Shown here: piece after piece, positions 11,235-22,690 of the stretch
How positions within the stretch are numbered: position 1 is the stretch's first letter
Layout: every line of letters starts with the position of its first letter
Assembly (NCBI GenBank): GCA_964059195.1
Contig: CAXKWD010000006.1
Span: forward strand, 6,254,530 to 6,318,529
Direction of reading: 5' to 3'
Source: Ectobius pallidus
Taxonomy: Eukaryota; Arthropoda; Insecta; Blattodea; Ectobiidae
Length of the DNA: 64,000 nucleotides
Program-made: the position numbers and the translations under genes
Notes under the pieces: generated by a model
Seen by the model: the letters and a program-made list of their open reading frames with translations, nothing else
Told to the model about the DNA's origin: nothing
The model's database searches: none

Positions 11235-12799
11235 CTAATGTGTGGTGAGGTTCGCACCTAATCTCGGTTGTCTCCCATTGTTGAGGAAAGCAGCACCGCT
11301 ACTCGCCTTCTTATTAATCATATCTTCTTCGTCTTCAAAACTTAAGCTATAATCCAGCATGTTTTGTTTCCTTTGGTGTTTTGGTGACCTGCTAAGTCGG
11401 GGAGATCGCGTAATGCGAGGCGATCTCTTATTCATCTGTTTTTCTACCCATTTCAACATAGTAAGCACAGCGTCTGGTCCTTCTAATCGGAAATTTGCAG
11501 CAGTTCTAACTGTTGGTGAGGAATCTACTCTGAAAGTGCAAGCGATACCAGACAAAGCCTCCATAGCTGCTTCTGTTCCAGCATACACAATTCTTACTCT
11601 TTCGGACCAGTCTGCGCCATACATGGTACGCAGAATGTGAATGCAAGCTCTTCCTTGGTCCCATTTCACCGGGGGTTTAGCCTCGATTGCCATGTGCGCT
11701 TCATGAGGCTCAAAGCCAGCTTTCTCAAATATTTCGATAGCTCTCTTTATAATTTCATCCCTCTGATGTGGGGGCGTTTCACGATAGTGAAAGGTAAGAA
11801 GCACTCCCTTGTGCTCCACCCAAGCACCGCTGTGACCCACTTCTTTTTCTAGCTCTTGTACTAGTTCTCGCAGCTTTTCTGCATACTCAAACGGTACTGG
11901 ATGAACAAATTTAGTTCCATCTGGATGGAGAATTTCTATTCCATGGCTTCCAGCATACGTCAGCTGATCCAAACCAACCATCTTCTTAACATTCTCTAAA
12001 CTTCTGCCTGATATAATGGCTATGTTAACATCAGGCATATTCGAGAGGCGTTCTAAAACACGCTTAGTCTCATCGGACATAATTGCCAAGTCCGGATGAG
12101 AAGTGAGAGGCGCTAGAGTGCCATCGTAATCCAGTATAAGACTGAGCTTGCAGATGGTATCGATGTGATTGTTGAGATATTGGTCAAAGTCGTCAAGTGT
12201 TAGCGGAGTCATCTTTGTAGACAGAGGATCATCTTCGTCGTTGTTCACAGCTCCCATGGTGGCTAGAAAGGAATTCATCCAATGGTTGACGTCCATAAGT
12301 TGCTCTCGATGTCGCAGCTGCTTCATTCGCACTTCTCGTTCATCGAGGGGCATGTGCAGAGCTCTGTTTATGGTATCGGCTGCTTTGTCGATTTCATAGG
12401 GATTAACTACGAGAGCTTCGTGCATCATGCCACCAGCACCAGCAAACGGAGACAGGATCAGAACTCCAGGTTCTTTAATCTGGCAAGCTACATATTCTTT
12501 AGCAACCAAATTCATGCCATCTCTAAGCGGCGTGACGAGAGCCACTGCAGAGTCTCTGTAAAATGCTGCCAGTTGTTCCTGTGTAACTGCTCCGTAAATG
12601 TATCTGATGGGAGACCAATTCGGCATCGAGAAACGACCGTTTATTCTTCCTACAAGTTGGTCCATCTCTTCCTTCAGTTGTTTGTATTCTCGAACATCTG
12701 TACGTGACGGAACTGAGATCTGCAACAGAGTCACCTTCTCAACATGCTCTGGGTATTTTTCCAAAAGTCGTTCAAATGCCAGGATTCTGTGAACCAACC
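11235..12799 (-). CDS. TPS: trehalose-6-phosphate synthase/phosphatase, last exon
   Basis: This exon encodes the C-terminal 521 residues. It starts after an acceptor (TTTTAACAG at 12809-12800) with GG, completing a glycine codon split with the exon ending at 14685, and stops at 11235. Residues 1-190 finish the GT20 synthase domain that makes trehalose 6-phosphate from UDP-glucose and glucose 6-phosphate: LLQISVPSRTDV, QLVGRINGRF and the donor-binding LRDGMNLVAKEY (about 91-102). From about residue 218 follows the HAD-type phosphatase domain: LILDYDGTL with the nucleophile Asp (about 221-228), IISGR (261-265), YAGSHGIE, KPPVKWDQGRA (374-384). The usual fourth motif, with consecutive acidic residues before DAM, is replaced by YAGTEAAMEAL, so phosphatase activity is doubtful. 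A basic Ser-Pro-rich tail (about 456-475) and a terminal acidic patch end the protein. Confidence 0.95.
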
Positions 12800-14684
12800 C
12801 TGTTAAAAGAGAAATTTATTTTTTATAAAGAGGTTTCTTATGCCTAATACCCTCAAAATAGCCGGATAAACCAAGAAGGACGTAAGGTATGGCTCTGTTT
12901 ATTGTATGAGATTGGCAGGATTGCTTTCAGTATTAATATATAGTGAGTCCCACGCAAGAATTGGCCAATGACCCGGGTTTCTGCGTCGCGGCGGGCACAG
13001 CTCCAACTCCCAAGCGATTGGGTGAAATAAATAAAGCCACAATCAGTGTAATGATTCATTTTCTCACATTTACAGTTAAAATTACAAAATTACACTTACC
13101 TCATCACAAGAGATGTTGAAATGTCCTCCTCTTGCATCCACACAATACTGGCACCTTTTTTAGAAAATTTTCTTTCACACGCATAAGTTCAGCTTCCGAG
13201 GTATCGTTAAATTCTCTTGTGATATTGTCTTTAAGTTCTTCTAATGTATAGGAAATTGACCTATAGGCCTACACTTGATTTTTCAAGTTAAAGAAAATAT
13301 CAGAAGAGAAATTAACTCTGTCTCGGAAGCTGAACTTATGCACGTGAAAGAAAATTTCTTACAAAGGTGCCAGTATAGTGTAGATGAGGAGAACATTTCC
13401 AACATCTCTTGTGATGATGTATGTGGCTATCATAATGGTAATTCCAACTATAAATGTGAGAACCTGAATCATTAGACCGTTAGTGGCTTTATTTGTGTAG
13501 ATATTTCACCCGTTCACTCGGGAATTGGAGCTATGCCCGCTGCAATGCAGAAGCCCGCATCATTGGGACTCATTGTAGTTATTTCTTTTTAATTTACGGC
13601 AACATTATTCACTTAATTTCAAGAGTATTCAGAATATTTCAAATTTAAGGTATTTTTGAAAGTTTTATTACTTTGAAATTATACAGAGTAGTTTTGATAA
13701 ACAAAGGACATGTGAAGAGGAAATAAGTCTACTAATGCAGTCCATATGAAAATTTGCATTGGATTTATATTAAGAGAGTATAACAAAATATTCTTACTAA
13801 AGTACAGTAAGAATAATAATTTCAAAGGATAAACACTAATTTAGCGTTTTTGGTGCTCAGCTTCAATTTAATGCAAAGTTATGGATATGTCGAAACGTTT
13901 TGAGAACAAAGAACAATATTTCACACAGAGGTCATTTTCACAGGTCCCCCCAGTTTTTAGATCATTCATTTGGAATGGCCGGGTTTATGCAGGCACTCTA
14001 GTTGATTCTATATTGCTTCAATAATTTTTTTGGCAAGATGGTAATACGTGTCACAACCAGCTCCCCCTTCTATCGATGTGGCCGCTTTCTCCGCCTGGCT
14101 GCTACCCCTCACACCTTCTCCACCTGGCTGCTCTGCCAGCTGCTGCTCAACGCCAGTAATGCAGCTTAATATTTCACATTTAAAAGAAAAATTACCCTTG
14201 TACCAATGCCAACATAATATTTCACTATTATGAAAAACAATAATCCACAATAAAAATGATCCTTGCACCATATATAATATTTCACTGCCGCTAGATGTCT
14301 ACACTGTTTTAAGTTTCTCCCCACCCAAACCCCTACTTTCCAGGCGGGTCCCATTAGAGAGTTGGAGTGGCACTCAGTTGTGTTGTATACTACCATTTTC
14401 CCCTTTTTTTAGTTGCTCAAAGAAGAGATAGATCCATTCTTTTGAATTTAAAATGATTGTATTGTAATGTATGAGTGCAGTGCATTTCACAAGTTACTAA
14501 GAAATTTAATCATAAACTTAAGTAGAAGTTTATTTAATCTTGATTTTTTAAATGTTCCATTCACCCTACCATATCCTTATATGGTAAATTCAGTTCTGAT
14601 GGAAAGCAGTATAACAAAGCGTCCCTCGTATCACTTCACGACCAATATGTGATCCATGTAATGTTGTCTTGAGATATTCCTTAC
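12800..14684 (-). other. TPS intron, 1.9 kb
   Basis: Bounded by a GTAAGG donor at 14684 and a TTTTAACAG acceptor at 12800, minus strand. It contains the palindromic transposon at 12941-13575. The remaining 13576-14684 shows only AT-rich sequence and a short GC-richer patch near 14060-14160, with no gene seen. Confidence 0.8.
12941..13575. mobile_element. palindromic mariner/IS630-like remnant in the TPS intron
   Basis: A 635-bp element flanked by TA (12939-12940 and 13576-13577), with inverted ends TAGTGAGTCCCA and CAATGAGTCCCA. The two halves are inverted copies over nearly their whole length: TCAGCTTCCGAGG near 13190 against CTCGGAAGCTGAA near 13323. Each half encodes the same transposase C-terminus, read outward: SEAELMHVKENFLQRCQYS on the plus strand at 13305-13380, and EAELMRVKENF on the minus strand. 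No catalytic core is present. Confidence 0.75.
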
Positions 14685-14942
14685 CTTTTGTATAATCTAG
14701 TCGATCGACTCCTAGGATGATTTTCTCTGATTCTGCAAGTTTGAGGAACTTGGGCGTGGTTTCAGCGAGCTGCACAAAGCGGTCGAAAGGAATTCCTATG
14801 GGAAGTGCCTTGATGTGAACTGTGCGACCTGCCAGTTCTACCAACATGTTGTTGCGATCCACCCTGCAGCCCAGTCTTCGGGAGCAGCAGTCGATGAAGT
14901 TGAGACAGTAGTCTTCTATGTGGAACCCTACCATGTCACAGG
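14685..14942 (-). CDS. TPS: trehalose-6-phosphate synthase, internal exon
   Basis: A 258-bp exon. The acceptor TGTTTGCAG lies just right of 14942. The exon begins with CC, completing an alanine codon split with the exon ending at 54542. It encodes CDMVGFHIEDYCLNFIDCC, then RRLGCRVDRNNMLVEL, ALPIGIPFDRFVQL and GVDRLDYTKG, and ends AAAG before GTAAGG. GVDRLDYTKG is the conserved GT20 segment whose Arg and Lys contact the UDP-glucose phosphates. Phase is 2 nt in and 1 nt out, which fits both neighbours. The next upstream exon is 39.6 kb away because transposons have filled the intron. In-frame codons past 14685 are intronic. Confidence 0.93.
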
Positions 14943-15440
14943 CTGCAAACAGTAATAATAATAATAATTCTTTATTCGTTCCATAGATCTCAAAACAGTC
15001 TTACGACTATGAGATATGGAACCCATCAAAAGTGTACAATTATAATTAAAATATGAATTACAGTATTTACATATGGATGACAGCAATAAATGATTATTTG
15101 AGATTATTAAAGAATACCAGTGATATACCACTAAGATTACAATATGTAATTCAGAATTAACAGATGGATAACAGTGATAAGAGATACATTAAGATTGACC
15201 GAGAAGTTACAGTATCAAATAGAAAAGAAAATGAGAATACAAATATTAAGCATTGAAAAATTCATTTAGACTGTAGAAGTTGTGGCTGTGAAGATAAGTT
15301 TTTAGTACACGACTGAACTGATTCCTATCTTGTGAAAATTCTTTTATTCGTGGTGGTAGAGAATTAAAAAATGTTATGCCTGAATAGTTTAAACACTTGT
15401 GGCAATTGTGAAAAGAAAAGATTTCCCCATAAATAATTTG
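14943..15440 (-). pseudogene. LINE 3' end (RT C-terminus plus 3' UTR)
   Basis: On the minus strand, 15400-15255 reads FKHYSGITFFNSLPPR, then IKEFSQDRNQFSRVLKTYL and SHNFYSLNEFF before a stop. This is the conserved extreme C-terminus of Jockey/CR1/L2-like LINE polyproteins. The remaining sequence down to about 14950 is its 3' UTR, ending in an (ATT)n tail right beside the TPS splice acceptor. No catalytic domain remains. Confidence 0.65.
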
Positions 15441-15509
15441 AATACTGCTTGAATCTAGTTATAGTTTCTGTAGCTATTCAAAAATATATTAGAAATTAAC
15501 ACAGTGAAG

Positions 15510-15740
15510 TTGTAGTATACAGGATATAATATTGAGTTCACTTTTTTCTTCAGTCGGTGAATGTGTTGTTTTTACGCTAATGTTATTAAATCTCCCTCTT
15601 ATCCTAAGAACACACATTCTATGGTTTGCTGGTTTAAAATCCATTACCAAATGTCTAATATTTCTATTCACCAAGAAACCACATACAAATTCATGTTTAC
15701 TTTTCTGACAGCTGTAGTAAAGATTAGAATTCCTCCTTTC
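15510..15740 (-). pseudogene. LINE endonuclease fragment
   Basis: The minus strand encodes NSNLYYSCQKSKHEFVCGF, LVNRNIRHLVMDFKP, then NHRMCVLRIRGRFNNISVK and a PTEE block. These match the middle of the APE endonuclease of craniofacial-development-protein-2-like LINEs, and align by eye with residues about 125-180 of the intact LINE ORF at 37755. Only this piece is present; it lies next to, but is probably unrelated to, the LINE tail at 14943-15440. Confidence 0.6.
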
Positions 15741-15915
15741 TAAGTAAGTAAGTAAGAATATATTCAACCTGAGAAAATGATAAATAATGAGAGAAATAAA
15801 TTAACAATCAAGGAAACAATACTTTTTCTCCAAAAGGCAAAGTTATAAAATATAAATGTTCAGAATAGATTTTTAACAAGTTGGGTTGCTTTACACATTC
15901 CAGTATAGAATATTA

Positions 15916-16414
15916 CTGGGTGATCTGTTTTGGTATGGATAAAATTAAATGAACTATAAAAGCCAATATGATTGTAGGACAAATTTCCTGCTGGTTATAT
16001 TACAGTTAAAAGATGGGAGATTCAATATATGACAATCAACAATGAATAACCTGAAAGGACAAACAAAAATCATAGAAGATTAAAATGGATACTACAAATC
16101 AACAGCGGGCTCAATGTGTTCTTTGGTATGTTATATTTGAGAGTGTGAAAAGAGTTCAAAGGGAATTTCGATGTGAGTATGGTGTGCGTATTTCAGCAAG
16201 ATGGTGCACCCCTCTCGCTCACTCAAGCTTTTCAACAAATCACCCCTCATATGTTACAATGGGCATGGGCTGAATTGTATCACCGTTATGAGTTATGGGG
16301 TTCAAGTTGAACACTGAGGAATCTCCCATCTTTCAGTGTTGTTTACACAAAATTTCAACAAATAAAGTTCAATACTAAATGTTTTACAGTGTTTTACCCA
16401 AATGGATCACTCTG
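15916..16414 (+). mobile_element. IS630/Tc-like internal-deletion element with transposase ends
   Basis: A 499-bp TA-flanked element (15914-15915 and 16415-16416) with inverted ends CTGGGTGATCTGTTTTGG and CAGAGTGATCCATTTGGG. From 16085 it encodes a transposase N-terminus (MDTTNQQRAQCVLWYVIFES then VKRVQREFRCEYG). The sequence jumps to FQQDGAP from the catalytic core in another frame (near 16196) and to the C-terminal QITPHMLQWAWAELYHRYEL. The middle of the gene, including most catalytic residues, is gone. It is non-autonomous. Confidence 0.7.
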
Positions 16415-16416
16415 TA

Positions 16417-17409
16417 TGATTGGCATCAACAAAGTGTGACTGCTAACAGTAGTTAATAAATAATATGGAACAATCTTGTAGTTATTTTATTAAAGAATAA
16501 GTTATCTGCACATTACACAAAAGGTGCCATGCCTTAAAATGTCATTATAAGATTTTACAACGAAAATACTTCAAAATTCCCATGGCAACTAAAAGACTAA
16601 ACAAAACCAATAGCATGCTAAGAAAGCCATACTTCTAATCATTAATATAAGGATAAGATGAGAGACTCATGGGTGGTGTGCCATGAAATTCTAAACATAA
16701 ACAGCATCTAATTTTAAAAATTTTGTATATAGTGAATGCCGCTTAATGTAATTGTGAAGAACGTTATCAGTCAGGTAATGTTATCACTTTAATGAAGTCC
16801 CATACAGATTAATACTCTTATATTGAAAAAAATGTTGTTTATTGTGATCAAAGATTTGATTTATGTTATCAAATTTTCCTTTTTGCGCCTTTATTTCCAG
16901 GTTCTATACGTCATTCAAAATTTTGTTTTAAGGGTTTTGTTTCTAACTGAACTGTATTGTGTTGTTTTGGAAGTAGCAGTTCAGTTCCCAGCTCGAAGGA
17001 TGACCAGTTCGAGGAGGTGGCATTACATAATTTTCTCTTTTAAGCAATAAAAACATGTTTCACCCCACAGTTAAGCTACAGCTTTTGATTTATGAAGATA
17101 ACAGTATAACAGTGTTGACATCCAGTGATGGCTAGAGTAAAATGAAAAAACTTAAACAGACAGGCCTTAGATGTGGTGTTCACCACAGATCAGTATATAC
17201 TTCCAAAACCACTCGTAACTCGTAACTGAGTATGGAGCATTGGTTAATTGACTCCTAAAGGAAAGTAAAAACCTTTAAAAACTTTGTTACTGGTTGTAAA
17301 AATAGTTGCGTACAGTCTATTACTGTGTTAGCCTATGAGTGGTTCAGTGATTGACAGTTATGTTTTATTTTATGAATAAATATTTTTAATTCTGTTTTGT
17401 AGTGTATTA
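16417..17409. other. intronic sequence, no feature seen
   Basis: About 1 kb of TPS intron without a supportable gene, terminal repeat or RNA. Confidence 0.5.
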
Positions 17410-17584
17410 TCTATATTAATAAAAGGATGTGTCTGTCCTCCGTCTGTCTTCCGTCTGTCCGCGATGCCCAGCGAAATCTACTCAACGCAGAGATCTGAAA
17501 TTTTAAACATAGGTGGACTGAAGGGTCGGAAAATGCACCTCGAAGCCGGAATTTTAATTTTCGCTTTCGTTCGTGAGTTATGAG

Positions 17585-18665
17585 TAGGGACCGGATTTTT
17601 AGGTTTTTGAAAACACTGTTTTAGGTTTTCCATTATGTGAAATAGTTTTTTTTAGGTTTTTTGTCCAAAATATCGTTTTCGGGTAAAATAATTCGTTTAA
17701 TGAATTTGAATGTGCTACATAGGATTCAATATATAATTAACACGTCTTCTTAAAACACAGTGTGACCACTCAGTGTGAATAACAAGACAGTACTAAAGGT
17801 TAAGGCAAACAAACAAACAATGGCCGGTTTGTATAAACTCGCGAATTACCTATGGGTAAGTTACCCAATGGACAGAATTTACACAAGAATAACACCACAC
17901 AAACACAAATAATTTAAAGATATCAATCACATACACTTGTGACGAGTTTCTAGATAAATGTCCTCTGAGTAAATATGAAAATGACAGAAGAAATGTTCAT
18001 ACAAACTCAGGCTAGATCTTTCCAAGGGTAAATCGTCGGGTTAATTTATCCTTTCATGGATGGCTGGATAAAATTTAACCTCTTTGTAGGATCAGTAACA
18101 ATGAGAATCAAAGCCTTCTGAATTAAATTAGCTGTACAACTCCAAGGCCTTGCTCATTATATCATTGTGGTTGAAATGGGACTAATTTATCCATGGATAA
18201 TTTACCCATAGGTAATTCACAAGTTTGTAGAAACCGGGCATAAAACACAGAAATCTATATCCTTGTTCATACACGGCAAAAATGGTTGTTCGTACGAATA
18301 TTTTAAACGGAATACGCCGGTACTCTACACTTCCTCTCTTTATACAGTCCATCCTAGACGACAATGGGTTGAACGAAACGCTGGTGGTATTAATGTCAAC
18401 CCGAGAAAAATTATTGTCTCTCCGCAAAATATCGATTCCTCAACTGACAAACAAAAAAGACAAAAAAAAATGGCCTAAATTAGATATTTTAGGTTTTATA
18501 TCCCGTTTAGGTATATTTAGGTTTTTATACCCCATTTAGGTATTTTTAGGTGCCACAGAATTAATGTGGGTGAATCCTATGGACATGATTCGAAAAAGTG
18601 TATGAGCGCTTTTTGTTTTGGAAGTAAGGAAAAAAATAGGTAAAAACCTAAGAATCCGGTCCCTA
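17585..18665. mobile_element. hAT-like non-autonomous element 1
   Basis: 1081 bp between perfect 8-bp duplications GTTATGAG (17577-17584 and 18666-18673). Inverted ends are TAGGGACCGGATTTTTAGG and TAGGGACCGGATTCTTAGG. It contains further inverted blocks (ACCTATGGGTAAGTTACCC near 17847 against TTTACCCATAGGTAAT near 18201) and TTTAGGT-rich subterminal repeats near both ends. No transposase seen. Confidence 0.85.
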
Positions 18666-18932
18666 GTTATGAGTGAAAAACGGGCAGAAAACTTGTATTT
18701 TTTGCGATTTCGAAGCATCAGTTTCAGTAATATATTTCAATGTTAAATCAATTACAGCTGGCTTTGGCTATTTTTGTCATCATACCCCATAGCCTACCTT
18801 GGAAATAAAAGCATCGCGATCGCTTGATTTTGTAAGTCCATCGTGGACGATTCATTTGTTTAGAGTGTCAAGGCCCGCAGATATATGAAATTTTCAACCT
18901 ACACGTAAGAAGGATATCAACATAGGCTTAAT

Positions 18933-20041
18933 CAGGGCCGTATTTCTAAATAGGCTAAGTAGGCTGCAGCCTAGAGCGGCAAATTTTCAGGGGCGGCAGT
19001 TTGGCAATTCATTCCTGGAGATAAAATGAAGTATTTCAAACGTTAATAATATTTTTCGCACGAATTTAAGAATACATGTTACTTAAAAATATGTTTTAGT
19101 CCCTCTACATAGCCCACTTTCTTAAACTATAGCTTAACATAATACAAATTCAGACCACGTAATCTTGTGTAATTTCATTCGACCGTGTCATTAAAAGATA
19201 AAAGATAGGCATTAGCATTAAAATATAAAAATATGTTTAAAATAATATGTTTAAAATAATATGTTTAAAATATGTTTAAAATATTATATTTAAAATATTT
19301 ATTATTTAAAATAATATGTTTAAAATAATCTCCACGAACAAATTAATTAATTAATTTCGAAACTCATTTCATTTTTTAACGAATCTTAAAAGAAGTAAGT
19401 AAAAAAACAAGTAGATAACTAATTTGAATACATAATTTATTATGTAACCCATTAAAATTGTAGTTTTTTCTAAACCAAATGAACTGTATGTTTAAAAAAT
19501 CCCTTTAGGCAAGCCTACAGGCTGAGGTAGATTTCGAAGTGCTTTTGGTTTTTTATTGTCGCTGTGTAGCACTCTTCTTCTTTAGCCTTCGCATGACAAA
19601 CCCGCAATAATAACTACAAAAAAGAGGAAAGAACACTTTTTCAATCATTCAAATCTCGCCTTATATGAGAGCTATCAAGAAACTAGTTATTGATTTGTAG
19701 AGAACTCATCAAGAGCTTTTCAACGATACAAAACAAGACGTAGTTTACAAAATTTCGAATTTCTATCCCCCCATCCCCACCCGTAGCCCCAAAACCGCCG
19801 AATCGTTGGTGTCACTGTGAACTCCATAGGGAGTACTCTAATTTATTCAAACAAAGTTTCCCTCTATACTTCATAGGGGCCGAGATATAAATGTTTTAAA
19901 ATTTTAACCCCCTCCCCCGACCACCCCCTTGAGCCAATTTTGCTCATTAACGAACTTATCCGAACTGTTGGGCCTAGAAGTAGCATAATAAAATTTGCTT
20001 CAAATATCTTGAAAATTACGGACGCTATCGTGTAAAGATAG

Positions 20042-20081
<40 letters not shown>

Positions 20082-20406
20082 GGAGGCATGAAACGAAAAG
20101 ATATGAAAGAATTTTTCGAAAGTCATGACATGGTATCGATTGCAATAGGTAGATTTGCAAGATAGCCTATATATATATATTAGGGAGGCATGAAACGAAA
20201 AGATATGAAAGAATTTTTCGAAAGTCATGACATGGTATCGATTGCAATAGGTAGATTTTTCTTCGAAATCTACCTAAAAAGATGAAAACACCAATGAACT
20301 CTATCCTTTTGCTGTATAAAACAAATGTATTAAGCAAATATAACCTATAGAGGGGGCGGCTAATGGACTTTAGCCTATAGGCGGCATACTCTTAAATCCG
20401 GCCCTG
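18933..20406. mobile_element. hAT-like non-autonomous element 2
   Basis: 1474 bp between perfect 8-bp duplications GGCTTAAT (18925-18932 and 20407-20414), with ends CAGGGCCGTATTT and CAGGGCCGGATTT. Its interior from about 19500 to 20280 is near-identical to the 3' part of the Helitron at 61638-63219, but lacks that Helitron's terminal hairpin. The element has therefore acquired, or hosts, a piece of another transposon. No transposase seen. Confidence 0.85.
20041..20262. repeat. (TA)n microsatellite and tandem duplication of about 110 bp
   Basis: Sixteen or so TA units (about 20046-20078) are followed by a block starting GGGAGGCATGAAACG, which is repeated immediately (20079 and 20183), separated by a shorter TA tract. 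The related sequence at 63080 has one copy, so the duplication is local. Confidence 0.8.
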
Positions 20407-21559
20407 GGCTTAATTATGGTCAAACATTGTTCGATTTGAACGAAACTCACTATACAGGGGTTTTCTGGGCCAAGGAACTGGAACCTGAGGTCGCTTTTTC
20501 TACCAGGGGACGCTACCTAATCGTGGAATACACTCCACGTGATTTAGGTGTTAATAAATATAATGATTTAACTATTATGCACTTAAGTTTTGAAATAATT
20601 ATCGCGGGCACATGTTATCTTATAATAATAAAAGGACGTGTTTGTCTGTCTGTCCGCGATGCCCAGCGAAATCTACTGAACGCAGAGATCTGAAATTTTA
20701 AACATAGATGGACTGAAAGGTTGGCAAATGCACCTCGAAGCCGAATTTTTAATTTTAGCTTTTGTTCGCGAGGTATGAGTGAAAAACTGGCAGAAAACGT
20801 GATTTTAGCGCTGTCGAAGCATCAGATTTCAGTAATACATTTCAATATCAAATCAATTGCAGTTGGCTTTGACTATTTTTGTCATACCGTGGAAATAAAA
20901 GCATCGCGATCGCTTGAATGTTGTAAGCCCACGCTGGTCGATTCATTTGTTTAGAATGTCAAGGCCCGTAGACATATGAAATTTTCAACCTACACGGAAG
21001 AGGGATAATCAACATAGACCTAAATATAGTTAAACATCGTTCGATTTGGACGAAACTCACTACACAGGGATTTTCTGGGTCAAGGAACTCGAATCTGAGA
21101 TCGCTTTTACCAGACGACGCTATCTAATCGTGGTATGTAGTCCACGTGATTTAGGTGTTAATAAATATAATGATTTAACTATTATGCTCTTAATTTTTTA
21201 TTTTTGAAATAATTATCGCGGGCGATCGCTTGATTTTGTAAGTCCATCCTGGACGATTCATTTGTTTAGAATATCTAGGCCCGAAGACATATGAAATTTT
21301 CAACCTACACGGAAGAGGGATAATCAATATAGGCCTAAATATGGTCAAACATTGTTCGATTTGGACGAAACTCACTGTGCAGGGGTATTCTGGGCCAAGG
21401 AACTCGAATCTGAGGTCGCTTTTACCAGGCGACCCTATCTAATCGTGGTATGTAGTCCACGTGATTTAGGTGTTAATAAATATAATGATTTAACTATTAT
21501 GCTCTTAATTTTTAATTTTTGAAATAATTATCGCGGGCGAAGCCGCGGGCACATGCTAG

Positions 21560-22029
21560 TCTTATATATGTATGAATAACCTTCATTTAATTCTTTTGGC
21601 TATTGTTATCAATCAGTTAATATTATCAGATTAGCTGCGTCCCGAAGTGATCACAATAAGCAGCGTGCACTGTATTAAAAAAATAATATGGCCATCAATT
21701 AAACCAAGTCTAAGTATCTAGAATAAAATAATGTAGTCTTTTTTGTTATAGTCTCCATTTCACTTTTCATGATGGTAGCAGTGATAACAGTGATGGTGTC
21801 TATTACACTGCTGGTATTCTGTATAAAGTTATTGTTTCTCAATCACTGTTTTCTTTCCTTGCAGGCTGCATCATCAGAGCAAGCTCAGCCATCTCAGTAA
21901 CATGACGTCACCTTAATCACGTGAGTAGTTCTGTACTTTAAAATGTGTAAATGATATCCCAGTAATTTCTGTTTTCTCTTAAATTTGAAAGGAGTTTGTG
22001 CATACTTTGACTTTTTTTTTAAGGATTTC
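21560..22029. other. intronic sequence, no feature seen
   Basis: No supportable gene. A splice-like TTCCTTGCAG near 21865 is not followed by recognisable coding sequence on the plus strand. Confidence 0.4.
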
Positions 22030-22690
22030 AATTCAAATTTAAGTGCATGTTTACACTGACTATTCCACTCATGTTTGATATTGATTTAGCGATTCCTCGG
22101 ATATAGACCAATCATGATCGTTTATCTTATAAAATACGTGCTATTAATATGAGGTTGTAATTTTATCTGATAAAACGTCTGCTTGTTTACTGGACACGTG
22201 AGCATCAGTGTGCAGTGACTAATGCATCACATGCTGCCATGAGCAGAATGAGAACACATTATTTTATACAACATAACTTGTTTGGAAATTGAAATAATAT
22301 AAACGTCCATTGATTAAAAACACAATTTTGATTCGGTCCAAGCTAGTTTTTGTGCTTTTATAGCTTTTTGATGTAAGCAACTACCACACCCTCCACCTTG
22401 TGATGCACATCATTATTGGTAGCATTGGGAACTCGGATCAGTTCATCAAATTTATTCGTGGACTGTTCGTTCTTCTAGTATGCCGTGATCTTTTGGCTGA
22501 CACAATATTGACAACAAAGTAAGAAAATAATTATTATTATTTACAAAATCCATTACATTTTATTCGTGGAATAGTCGTAATAAATCATACTTGAGATTAC
22601 GAGTTTCATCAGATAAATTTGCTCCAACTAAATATATTGATAAACTTGTAAACTCTCGTGGGATTTCCTAGAATAGGAAGTTTGAAGTTT
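22030..22690 (-). repeat. dispersed repeat, copy 2 (inverted partner at 3900-4625)
   Basis: Inverted counterpart of 3900-4625, diverged by many substitutions and small indels but collinear throughout. No coding capacity. Confidence 0.65.

Larger units (their letters stand above)
17410..21559 (+). mobile_element. tandem Helitron, non-autonomous, with nested hAT elements
   Basis: The start TCTATATTAATAAAAGG follows an A at 17409. The end is a GC hairpin (CGCGGGCGAAGCCGCGGG at about 21531-21548) followed by ACATGCTAG and a T, as expected for Helitron insertion between A and T. The unit beginning CTGTCCGCGATGCCCAGCG occurs at about 17456 and about 20650, and its 3' block (GTGATTTAGGTGTTAATAAA) occurs at about 20539, 21148 and 21460. 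The structure is therefore a tandem array of one nearly full and two partial units. No Rep/helicase gene is present. Two hAT-like elements interrupt the first unit. Confidence 0.75.

Noticed and set aside
14590..14684. Extension of the TPS open frame past 14685 as coding
   Set aside because: A consensus GTAAGG donor lies after GVDRLDYTK(G), and the protein continues exactly in the exon at 12799.
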